Assembly (NCBI GenBank): GCA_964570525.1
Contig: CAZMYO010000050.1
Location: forward strand, 1-27,119
DNA: 27,119 nucleotides
Direction of reading: 5' to 3'
Origin: CAZMYO01 sp964570525
GTDB lineage: Bacteria; Patescibacteriota; Patescibacteriia; Magasanikbacterales; GWA2-37-8
Positions 1-6,956 of the stretch are shown here, one piece after another (position 1 is the stretch's first letter; every line of letters starts with the position of its first letter). The position numbers were made by a program, and so were the translations under genes. A model generated the notes under the pieces. That model worked only from the letters and a program-made list of their open reading frames with translations. It was not told the origin of the DNA and did no database searches.

Positions 1-1796
1 TCGCGGATTTTGTTACGGATGTAGTTGGTATCGGCCCACGACAAGGGATCGGATTCAATGACTAATTTTTTCACGCGATGGCGCAGATCTTCAATGAGCT
101 CTTTGTGCGATTTGAGAAAAACAAAACCGCGCGAAATAATATCCGGGTTCTGGGTAAGCTTGCCGGTTTTGCTGTCCACGGTAGCAATGATAACTACCAT
201 ACCGTCTTCCGCCAACACCTGGCGATCACGAAGGACCACGTTCGTCTCGTCGCTCACGCCGAGGCCGTCAACGAAGACATAGTCAGCGACGAGTTTTTGC
301 TTGGTGAGCGTGCCCATCCCCGCCTGAAATTCCATTACCTGGCCGTTGTCGGCAATAAAGATATTTTCTTTTGGCATGCCCATCGCGGCCGCCACTTTGC
401 CATTAAGGCGCAGCATAAAGTGGTTGCCATGTTGAGGAACAAAGTAGCGTGGTTTTAAGAGGCTAAGCATCAGTTTGACGTCATCAGCTTTAGCATGTCC
501 GCCGGCGTGCACGTCCATCATTTCGTGGTGGATAACTTCAGCGCCTTTTCTAAACAGGGTATCTTTAAGGCGTTGAACCGTTCGTTCATTGCCGGGCACT
601 ACCGAAGAAGAAAAAATAACCGTATCGCCAGGCACCAACCTAATTTCGCGATGTTCACCGGTAGCAACACGCATTAGGGTCGCGTTTTTTTCGCCCTGGG
701 CGCCGGTACAGATTACCACCACTTTATTGAGCGGGTATTTATCCAGTTGGCGCATGTCGATAAGCGTTTTAGGACTGAACTTCATATACCCCAGCGCTTT
801 AGCGATTTCCACATTGCTTTTCATGCTATAGCCGCCGAGTGCCACCACCTTGCCGAGCTTTTCCGAAATTTCAATGAGCTGTTTAATACGAGATAACAAC
901 GAAGAAAAAGCGCCGATAATAATACGTCCGGGAGCTTTTTCAATTAGGGATTCCAGATTTACGCCAATTTCCGTTTCGGAGATCTGATGTCCTGGCATCA
1001 TTGCATTGGTGGAGTCGCTCATGAGGGCCAGCACTCCCGCGTCGCCGATTTTGGCGATGCGTTGTAGATCGGCCGGCGGTTCGCCAACGGGTTGGTAGTC
1101 AAATTTCCAATCGCCGGTGTGCACAATCGTCCCTTCCGGCGTATGGATAACAATTGCCATTGAATCCGGAATATTATGGTTAACATGGAAAAATTCTACG
1201 TCAAAAATGCCCAGGCGCAGATGGTCATCAATTTTAACATTATTAATCTTGAACTGGTTGACATCGGTAAAGTCATCTTGGCGTTTTTTGATTATACCAT
1301 TGGTGATGGGGAGCGCGTAAATTGGCGGGTAGCCGAGCTTGGGGATTAAATGCGGGATGCCGCCAATATGATCGTAGTGGCCGTGAGTAATAATAACGCC
1401 GCGGATATTTTTCTCTTTGCCTTTGAGGTAGCTCATGTTCGGGATGATGTAGTCGATCCCGGGCATATCTTCTTCGGGGAACTGTAAGCCCATATCGATA
1501 ATAATGATATCATTACCGTATTCAAAGAGGGTGCAGTTGCGACCCACTTCTTCAAGGCCGCCCAAGACCGCCACCCGGAGTTTGGCGCCGCCCAGAGGTG
1601 GCTCTGTCCGGCGAGCGCCGGAAGCTGTTGCGGGTGTTGCCACTGCCGCTCCCGGCAAGCTGTACCCCCTCGGGTGAAAGCGTGGTGGCTGATCGCGGCG
1701 CTGGGTTTGATAGGTCTTGCGTTGGCGTCCGCCGAGCCGAGATTGCGGCGGATGGGGCCGGGCTTCTCCGGACGGCGTTGGTTTGCTGTTCATCAT
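1..1796 (-). CDS. rnj: Ribonuclease J, C-terminus cut by window edge
   Basis: Metallo-beta-lactamase/beta-CASP ribonuclease of the RNase J family, which acts in mRNA decay and rRNA maturation as a 5' exonuclease and endonuclease in the cytoplasm. About 598 residues are visible and the reading frame runs off base 1. The metal-binding motif HGHYDH lies at residues 138-143, after LGGLEEVGRN near residue 77. MSDSTNA, the GAFSSLLSRI stretch and the beta-CASP segment HAGGHAKADD follow. The first ~73 residues are a Pro/Arg/Gly-rich, probably disordered extension; such basic tails are known in some RNase J and RNase E proteins. An in-frame TAA lies 14 codons upstream of the ATG-ATG start, so ATG at 1796 or 1793 is the likely start, without a clear ribosome-binding site. 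It lies downstream of tRNA-Leu on the same strand. Confidence 0.95.
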   Translation of the reverse strand, partial: MMNSKPTPSGEARPHPPQSRLGGRQRKTYQTQRRDQPPRFHPRGYSLPGAAVATPATASGARRTEPPLGGAKLRVAVLGGLEEVGRNCTLFEYGNDIIIIDMGLQFPEEDMPGIDYIIPNMSYLKGKEKNIRGVIITHGHYDHIGGIPHLIPKLGYPPIYALPITNGIIKKRQDDFTDVNQFKINNVKIDDHLRLGIFDVEFFHVNHNIPDSMAIVIHTPEGTIVHTGDWKFDYQPVGEPPADLQRIAKIGDAGVLALMSDSTNAMMPGHQISETEIGVNLESLIEKAPGRIIIGAFSSLLSRIKQLIEISEKLGKVVALGGYSMKSNVEIAKALGYMKFSPKTLIDMRQLDKYPLNKVVVICTGAQGEKNATLMRVATGEHREIRLVPGDTVIFSSSVVPGNERTVQRLKDTLFRKGAEVIHHEMMDVHAGGHAKADDVKLMLSLLKPRYFVPQHGNHFMLRLNGKVAAAMGMPKENIFIADNGQVMEFQAGMGTLTKQKLVADYVFVDGLGVSDETNVVLRDRQVLAEDGMVVIIATVDSKTGKLTQNPDIISRGFVFLKSHKELIEDLRHRVKKLVIESDPLSWADTNYIRNKIR

Positions 1797-1892
1797 ACTG
1801 TCGATGCTAAAAAAATGAATAAAAGAAGATTGTTAACACCAAAATTTCTTGCAACGAGAAATTGGCATTATATATCTGTGCGGACGGAGGGA

Positions 1893-1928
1893 CCCCGTAG
1901 CAGGTTGCTTTAGGCAACCGCTACGGGG
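1893..1928. repeat. Stable hairpin between tRNA-Leu and RNase J
   Basis: CCCCGTAGC (1893-1901) pairs with GCTACGGGG (1920-1928), and GGTTGC pairs with GCAACC around a TTTAG loop, leaving one bulged A. No T-run follows on either strand, so it is not a classical terminator. It could be a processing or mRNA-stabilising structure between the tRNA and rnj, or a dispersed palindrome. Confidence 0.6.
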
Positions 1929-1952
1929 CAAGCTCGACCCACAAAATATTTG

Positions 1953-2036
1953 TGCTGGGAGGGAGATTTGAACTCCCATGATCTTGCGATCGCTAGCTCC
2001 TGAAGCTAGTGCGTCTACCAGTTTCGCCATCCCAGC
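1953..2036 (-). tRNA. tRNA-Leu (anticodon CAG)
   Basis: An 84-nt cloverleaf reads on the minus strand. The acceptor GCTGGGA pairs with TCCCAGC, and the discriminator is A. The D arm carries GGTAGACGC. The anticodon stem CTAGC/GCTAG closes the loop TTCAGGA with anticodon CAG. A variable arm pairs GATC around CGCA, as expected for a class II tRNA-Leu, and the T loop is TTCAAAT. No CCA is encoded, so the CCA-adding enzyme is needed. It lies between the solute-binding protein gene and rnj, with a hairpin on each side. Confidence 0.96.
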
Positions 2037-2056
2037 AGTATTACCAGTGGAGTTTA

Positions 2057-2088
2057 CCCCGCATAGAGCTACAGGCTCTTGTGCGGGG
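2057..2088. repeat. Stable hairpin behind the solute-binding protein gene
   Basis: CCCCGCA pairs with TGCGGGG, and AGAGC pairs with GCTCT inside it. On the minus strand it lies just after the stop codon of the solute-binding protein gene and before tRNA-Leu. No T-run follows, so it is more likely an mRNA 3'-end or processing structure than an intrinsic terminator. Confidence 0.55.
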
Positions 2089-2115
2089 CCATGTCCGCTT
2101 TTTGATTGGTCTATG

Positions 2116-4086
2116 CTAACTTTTCCATTTCCACTTGGTTTTTAAATACCAGTTGGCGATGTCACTGTAACGATCGGACGGAGAGTTAATGCGATCGGCA
2201 GTGATGCCCTTAATATTTTTATTTATCACAAATGTATGAGTGGGCGAGTACAGGAAAACCGCCGGTATTTCTTTGGCCAGAATATTTTGGAACTTTTTAT
2301 AAAGGTCGGCCCTTTTTTTATTATCAACGGTAATGCGCGCTTCCTCTAAAATTTTGTCGGCGCCGCGGTCGGCGAACATGGCTAAATTTAAACCGGGATA
2401 ATCCGTCTGCGACGAATGCCAGAAAGGAAACAGATCGGGATCGCCGCCGACTATTTCTCCATAGAGTAGAATTTCGTAGGAGCGGTTCTTGAACAATTCA
2501 CGGGAAATTTGGCGCGCGTTTATCGTTTGCACATTGGATAAAACGCCAATTTTATTCCACATTGCGCTAATTAACTCGGCTGCTTTCACATATTCCGGAC
2601 TATCGACGGTGGTAATGGTAAAACTCAAAATTTTACTGTCTTTGTCACGTCGGTAGAAAGCCTGTTCGGCAGTCATCTGTTTTCGTACGGACTCGGTAAT
2701 TCGCGTTTCGATCTTTTTTTGTTCTTCGGCAATTTTTTCCGGTGTCGTGCTGGAAGATTTTTTAAGCGCTTCCAAATCTCCCTGGTAGTTTTTTAAGAGG
2801 GCATTATGGCGCAATTTAAAAAATTCTTCCGGTTGAATTCTCGCAAAGCTTTTATCGAGAAGCGCGTTGGCCCCATCAATATCAAAATTGATCTTCGCGA
2901 TTTCGGGATAATAACCAACACTCCCCTTTGGAATCGGAGCGTCAACAGCTTCGCCATAATCGCGCAGGGCTTCGCGAATAAGACCGGCCTTGTCAATTGC
3001 GCCGGCTAAGGCCGTTCTAACGGCGCTGTTTTTGAGCGCTGGCGCTTGTTCTTGATTAAAAAATAGCGCGGTATACTGTGGCAGATGGAGCGTGTAGCTT
3101 ACCAGGTTTTGACTCCCGAGCTTCGCGGTTTGGTGGGGCACAAAGCTCAAAGCTTTAACACTCTGATTGCGCACCGCTTCAATTGCCTGGTCGTAATTGT
3201 TAAAAAAACTAAAATTCAAGGTTTTGAGATACGGGTTTTTTTGAAAATAACGTTCATTGCGGCTCAAAAGGTAGCTTTGGATATTTCCGGTGTTGTCTTT
3301 AAGCAGTTTGTTAAATTGCCAGGCCCCCGCCCCGATCGGCTGAAGATTATTTTTTGCCAGCCTAATTCCCGAGGGAGGGATTTTGCCCCAAATATGTTCC
3401 GGCATAATTCCCACGGTAAGACTCTCAAGAAAAGGAGCAAACGGTTCTTTAAGCGTAAAGCGAACGCTGAAATCGCTTATTTTTTCCACCTTCATCCCCT
3501 GGAAAGCGGAAAGCAAAGGGCTTCCCACCTCGGGGTTTTGTATTGCTTCAAAGGTATAGAGAACATCGTTCGCGGTGAACAATTCTCCGTCGGACCAGCG
3601 CGCCTCGCGGCGGAGCGTAATATCATAGATTTTTTTATCTTCATTTACGGCAAACCCTTCCGCCAGCTCGGGAGTCAACTCTTGATTTTTATTGTAACGA
3701 AAGAGTCCGGCGTAGACGAGCGAGGTGATGTCAGCGTCCACATCGCTTAACGAAGCAAAGAGCGGATTGATAAATTTGGGCTGGCCCACCATGGCCTCGC
3801 TATATTCCCCTCCATTTTTTGGTACCCGATCGACATGAGCTAAGACAAAGAAAGCGGCCAAGAAAAGCGCGGCCAGAATAATGGTAGCGCCCGCTACCGC
3901 CAAGACGCGTTTTTCGATCGCCGTAAGAAAATAGGCAAGGTACTTTAATTGCGGCCAAGTTGGGGAAAGGCGTTGCCGCGTGTTCTTAACCAATTTTTGA
4001 TCAAGAGCATTATAGTCAACGTGAGGTTGCTTAACTCTGCCGCCGGAGCGAATTTTTAATCGCGATAAAAATGTATGCCAGCTCAT
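2116..4086 (-). CDS. Membrane-anchored ABC-type peptide substrate-binding protein (family 5)
   Basis: A 656-residue solute-binding protein of the OppA/DppA family (SBP_bac_5), which captures peptides or similar solutes outside the membrane for an ABC importer. Residues 1-60 are basic and cytoplasmic. Residues 61-84 are one hydrophobic anchor (VLAVAGATIILAALF...) with no lipobox. The family pattern follows: FINPLFASLSDVDADITSLVYAGL, ELAEGFAVNEDKKIYDITLR, WSDGELFTANDVLYTFEAIQ, and later YEILLYGEIVGGDPDLFPFWHS. A lysine/glutamate-rich stretch at about residues 425-490 looks like an inserted helical hairpin. No permease or ATPase gene lies nearby, so the partner must be encoded elsewhere or the protein may act alone. 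ATG 4086 has no evident Shine-Dalgarno. Confidence 0.92.
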   Translation of the reverse strand: MSWHTFLSRLKIRSGGRVKQPHVDYNALDQKLVKNTRQRLSPTWPQLKYLAYFLTAIEKRVLAVAGATIILAALFLAAFFVLAHVDRVPKNGGEYSEAMVGQPKFINPLFASLSDVDADITSLVYAGLFRYNKNQELTPELAEGFAVNEDKKIYDITLRREARWSDGELFTANDVLYTFEAIQNPEVGSPLLSAFQGMKVEKISDFSVRFTLKEPFAPFLESLTVGIMPEHIWGKIPPSGIRLAKNNLQPIGAGAWQFNKLLKDNTGNIQSYLLSRNERYFQKNPYLKTLNFSFFNNYDQAIEAVRNQSVKALSFVPHQTAKLGSQNLVSYTLHLPQYTALFFNQEQAPALKNSAVRTALAGAIDKAGLIREALRDYGEAVDAPIPKGSVGYYPEIAKINFDIDGANALLDKSFARIQPEEFFKLRHNALLKNYQGDLEALKKSSSTTPEKIAEEQKKIETRITESVRKQMTAEQAFYRRDKDSKILSFTITTVDSPEYVKAAELISAMWNKIGVLSNVQTINARQISRELFKNRSYEILLYGEIVGGDPDLFPFWHSSQTDYPGLNLAMFADRGADKILEEARITVDNKKRADLYKKFQNILAKEIPAVFLYSPTHTFVINKNIKGITADRINSPSDRYSDIANWYLKTKWKWKS

Positions 4087-4116
4087 GGTAGGACTTAAAA
4101 AATTTTTAGCCAGAGG

Positions 4117-4203
4117 CTGATCCGCCTTGGGCGGAAAAGATAGTCCCGATTTTGCTGTGGCGCAAAATCGAGGATCTTCGACCCCGACTTAGTCGGGATC
4201 GGG
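4117..4203. repeat. Dispersed hairpin repeat (CTGATCCGCC unit plus two stem-loops around AGGATC)
   Basis: The stretch starts with a 21-nt unit (CTGATCCGCC, then TTGGGCGGAAA), which recurs exactly at 12459-12479. It continues with a stem CGATTTTG/CAAAATCG, the linker AGGATC, and a second stem CCCGAC/GTCGGG. The stem-AGGATC-stem layout recurs at 12597-12662 and inside queA near 15942. It fills the gap between secG and the solute-binding protein gene. Confidence 0.7.
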
Positions 4204-4259
4204 AGAAATTAAAGAACTAAAGAAGCGTAGCTTGGAGCGCGAGGCCGAGCGCCTTCAGA

Positions 4260-4478
4260 CTATAAAAAAAGTCGAGTTAAAGAAATTCCAAAGAAAGCAA
4301 CAGTGAGTACAATAGTAGCGTAGTGAAGTATTTTGTCTACTCCCCGTTTGGTACTGTAGATGTTGGAGGAGCCGCCAAACACTCCGCTCAACCCAACTCC
4401 CTTTTGTTGGAGAAGGATAATGGTTGTTAAAAGCAAGGCGAGAACGACTTGGATAATATTATAGAAGTTTTCTTTCAT
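4260..4478 (-). CDS. secG: Protein translocase subunit SecG
   Basis: A 72-residue inner-membrane subunit of the SecYEG channel. It shows the SecG plan: a first membrane helix (FYNIIQVVLALLLTTIILLQQ), the conserved loop QQKGVGLSGVFGGSSNIYSTKRG, and a second helix (ILHYATIVLTVAFFGISLTRLFL). The length is typical. Transcription probably starts from the consensus promoter at 4520-4548, leaving a leader of about 35 nt. It is followed on the same strand by a repeat-filled gap and the solute-binding protein gene. Confidence 0.95.
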   Translation of the reverse strand: MKENFYNIIQVVLALLLTTIILLQQKGVGLSGVFGGSSNIYSTKRGVDKILHYATIVLTVAFFGISLTRLFL

Positions 4479-4519
4479 ACTTGATGAAGAGTTTTGCGGA
4501 AGGTAATTAGTAGATTCTT

Positions 4520-4548
4520 ATTATAGCATAAGGTAGGCGGGGTGTCAA
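4520..4548 (-). promoter_or_regulatory. Consensus sigma-70-type promoter for secG
   Basis: On the minus strand a perfect -35 TTGACA (4548-4543), a 17-nt spacer and a perfect -10 TATAAT (4525-4520) precede secG. The predicted start is near 4513. Confidence 0.88.
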
Positions 4549-4572
4549 TGGAGAAAGATTTAAGCGCGGGTA

Positions 4573-4599
4573 TTGATTAATTCCATTTTATGGTATACT
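4573..4599 (+). promoter_or_regulatory. Probable promoter for the DsbA-like/pilin genes
   Basis: TTGATT (4573-4578), a short 15-nt spacer and TATACT (4594-4599) lie 24 nt before the ATG at 4624. It is divergent from the secG promoter. The short spacer lowers confidence in the -35; the -10 is good. Confidence 0.55.
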
Positions 4600-4623
4600 A
4601 TGGTTAAATTCTAACTACTCTGT

Positions 4624-5373
4624 ATGGAAGATAGCAGCTTATCCAAACTGCGCTGGCACCACACCTGGTGGGGCGTAACTCTCGCCGGTTTCGGCGCTTT
4701 AATAGTGGTATTTACAATAACAATTGCGGCGACAACCCTCCGTTATTGGTGGCAGATTAAGCACGGGCAACTCGGGGTTCTCCAGCAACGTTTTGGCAGT
4801 GGGTTTACCGCCTCGCTCGCGGGCGGCGCCGGAGCTTCAAAAATAGATCGGACAAAGCTCGAGACGAGTGATGACCCGTATCTTGGTCGCCCGGGCGCTC
4901 CAACCGTTATTGTAGAGTTCGCCGATTTTAAATGCCCGAATTGCAAAGTTTCCGCCCCAATTCTTCACCAGGTTGCGAAAAAGTTTGGCGCTAAAGCGAA
5001 GATAATTATCCGCGATTTTCCGGCTGAGTCTATCCATCCTGGCGCGACAATCTTGGCGCAAGTCGCTTATTGCGCCGGCCAACAGAATCATTACTGGCAG
5101 ATGCATGACGCTTTGTATGAAAACCAGGATATTTTGTCGGATACTATGTCTGTTACCGAGCTCGCGAGTTTGGCCGACAAGGCGGGAATTGATTTTAACG
5201 AACTGCAAAAATGTTATACCTCTCCGGAAGCTGTTCAAGAAGTGAAGAGAGATTATTTGGACGGAATTAGCTTTGGCGCGCGCGGTACGCCCACCTTTTT
5301 TATAAACGGAGAAAAAGTAGAGGGGACAGTGCCGTTCGCGGCGTGGGAGAGATATTTGGGAAATGTGAAATAA
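4624..5373 (+). CDS. DsbA-family thiol oxidoreductase, membrane-anchored
   Basis: A 249-residue exported thioredoxin-fold protein expected to form or exchange disulfides in proteins outside the membrane. One membrane anchor lies at about residues 18-42, followed by a short linker. The DsbA-like domain begins with TVIVEFADFKCPNC; the redox pair is C104-P-N-C107. The cis-proline loop is GTPTFFING near residue 222. A further Cys pair (AYCAGQ and LQKCYT) lies in the helical insert. The next gene starts 7 nt downstream and encodes an exported protein with about 16 cysteines, a plausible substrate. The stop codon is followed directly by the A-rich leader of that gene, suggesting one operon. Confidence 0.92.
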   Translation: MEDSSLSKLRWHHTWWGVTLAGFGALIVVFTITIAATTLRYWWQIKHGQLGVLQQRFGSGFTASLAGGAGASKIDRTKLETSDDPYLGRPGAPTVIVEFADFKCPNCKVSAPILHQVAKKFGAKAKIIIRDFPAESIHPGATILAQVAYCAGQQNHYWQMHDALYENQDILSDTMSVTELASLADKAGIDFNELQKCYTSPEAVQEVKRDYLDGISFGARGTPTFFINGEKVEGTVPFAAWERYLGNVK

Positions 5374-5380
5374 AAAAAAT

Positions 5381-6937
5381 ATGCTTCGTAAAATAATTTT
5401 TGCCGCCATCGCTTCTATTATATTCTTGCCGGGCGTGGCTTTGGCGCAGGAAAACAAAATTCCCGCGCTTAATCCTATTTGCTGGAAAGGCCCGGCTTGC
5501 CAAGAGCAAAGGAAACTCTTAAACCCCGAAGCCGATCCTAAGGATGGCTGGATAAAAGATCAGATTGACTGCCCGGGCGAAGAATGGGGAAAGTGCCTGC
5601 CGGCCGGCGTCGCCACAACGCAGATTGCTTTCGGCGGGCAGAAGAGATTTTTGCACATCGGCGATTTTATCCAGTCGCTTTATAAGTACGCGATCGGTGT
5701 GGCGGGGATTGTGGCCGTGACGATGATAATAATCGCCGGCTTTCAGTGGGTAAGCTCGGGCGGCAACAGCGAAGTAATCACGAGCGCCAAAAAACGCATC
5801 GCCGGCGCCCTCACCGGCCTATTCATTGCCTATGCCGCCTATTTTATTCTTAATACCATCAATCCGGCGCTCGTAAATTTACGCCTGCCGCAGGTGTATA
5901 TGATTCGGCCGCAGAATCTGGTTCCTAAATTTTGTTCGACGATTCCAGATAATATAAAAAACTCACCCAACGCTTTCGCTTTGGCCGCGGACACCGATAA
6001 TCAAAAGAACCCGGTGAAACTTTCCGACAAAACGGAATTTAAGTTTACCTTTAAAAATCAGAGCGAGTCCGACAAAAACGAAAAGAATTTTTATTGCGGT
6101 AAAAGATTTTTTATAAAAGACGGGGGGGAAACAACTTGTTTTGGGAATTATTGCGACCCCGGTAATGTTTGCGTTAATTTTGGCAGCGGGGACACAAGTA
6201 ATCCAAATAAATATTATTGCGCCGATGGCATGTTGGCCGGGAGAATAGCCGGGACGGTAGGAGGGTCTAGCGAGATACAAATTGACAATAATTTAGGACT
6301 GTTCGTTTTGTGCAAAGATGGCAAGGTTGAGGAAATTGGAAAGGAGCTGGATGTGCCTACCGATAAAAAACCCCAGCAGTACAAATTCCCTCTTCCGAAT
6401 ACAAGTGTAGCCGATCATTGTAGCGGTGAAAAAAATATTGTCGGCTATTATTTTGGGGCGGAAGGGAATGATGAGACCGGTGGTTCAGGGAAGCTCGGAG
6501 AAGGAGGCTTGTTTGCGGCCGGGACTGACGATTGGTACGCGGTCGGCCGCGAGCCGGGCAGCAACATCTGCGACGTGAATTTATCAAGAATAGCTTTTAG
6601 TCTTACCTCGAGTGAGATTCAGAATGCCTGGGCTAAAATAAAGCTGAACGACGCCTGTTCATTTTTTGCCCATGGCAGCAAACTTTGGGGCGAGGCGCTT
6701 GCTAACAAGCCGGAGGTTATTAGCCGTTTGATAACTTTAGATGAGCTGAAGAAAGGTTTTACCTGCGACATAATTATGGATCGGGATTCTTTTCCGGCAA
6801 TAAATAATACCCAGGTTGTTTTGGATATTTCAAAAAATAAAATTGGTTTTCTGGCTGGTATTATTGATGAAATAACCAAAGCCGGAACCTTTGGAGCTTG
6901 GCTGAAGGACCCAACCAGCTGCGCGGAGGCTAAGTAA
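5381..6937 (+). CDS. TrbC/VirB2-like pilin-domain exported protein with large Cys-rich C-terminal region
   Basis: A 518-residue protein. A signal peptide (MLRKIIFAAIASIIFLPGVALA, cleavage probably before QE) is followed by a short Cys-containing segment. The two-helix pilin core lies at about residues 100-165 (YAIGVAGIVAVTMIIIAGFQW, a short GGNSEVITSAKKRI turn, then ALTGLFIAYAAYFILNTINPAL). This is the type IV secretion pilin-like arrangement widespread in Patescibacteria. About 350 further residues carry 12 cysteines and many Gly/Asn, with no domain I recognise. Classical VirB2/TrbC pilins end soon after the second helix, so the tail is unusual. The DsbA-like gene directly upstream fits a need for disulfides. 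No other secretion genes are in the window. Confidence 0.75.
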   Translation: MLRKIIFAAIASIIFLPGVALAQENKIPALNPICWKGPACQEQRKLLNPEADPKDGWIKDQIDCPGEEWGKCLPAGVATTQIAFGGQKRFLHIGDFIQSLYKYAIGVAGIVAVTMIIIAGFQWVSSGGNSEVITSAKKRIAGALTGLFIAYAAYFILNTINPALVNLRLPQVYMIRPQNLVPKFCSTIPDNIKNSPNAFALAADTDNQKNPVKLSDKTEFKFTFKNQSESDKNEKNFYCGKRFFIKDGGETTCFGNYCDPGNVCVNFGSGDTSNPNKYYCADGMLAGRIAGTVGGSSEIQIDNNLGLFVLCKDGKVEEIGKELDVPTDKKPQQYKFPLPNTSVADHCSGEKNIVGYYFGAEGNDETGGSGKLGEGGLFAAGTDDWYAVGREPGSNICDVNLSRIAFSLTSSEIQNAWAKIKLNDACSFFAHGSKLWGEALANKPEVISRLITLDELKKGFTCDIIMDRDSFPAINNTQVVLDISKNKIGFLAGIIDEITKAGTFGAWLKDPTSCAEAK

Positions 6938-6956
6938 GTAAAGATTATCAGCAACT

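Noticed and set aside
1598..1913. Plus-strand ORFs opposite the RNase J N-terminus
   Set aside because: They are antisense to the GC-rich code for the Pro/Arg-rich extension and have no recognisable features.
3085..3750. 221-residue plus-strand ORF
   Set aside because: It lies wholly inside the solute-binding protein gene on the other strand and shows no domain; it is a shadow of that gene.
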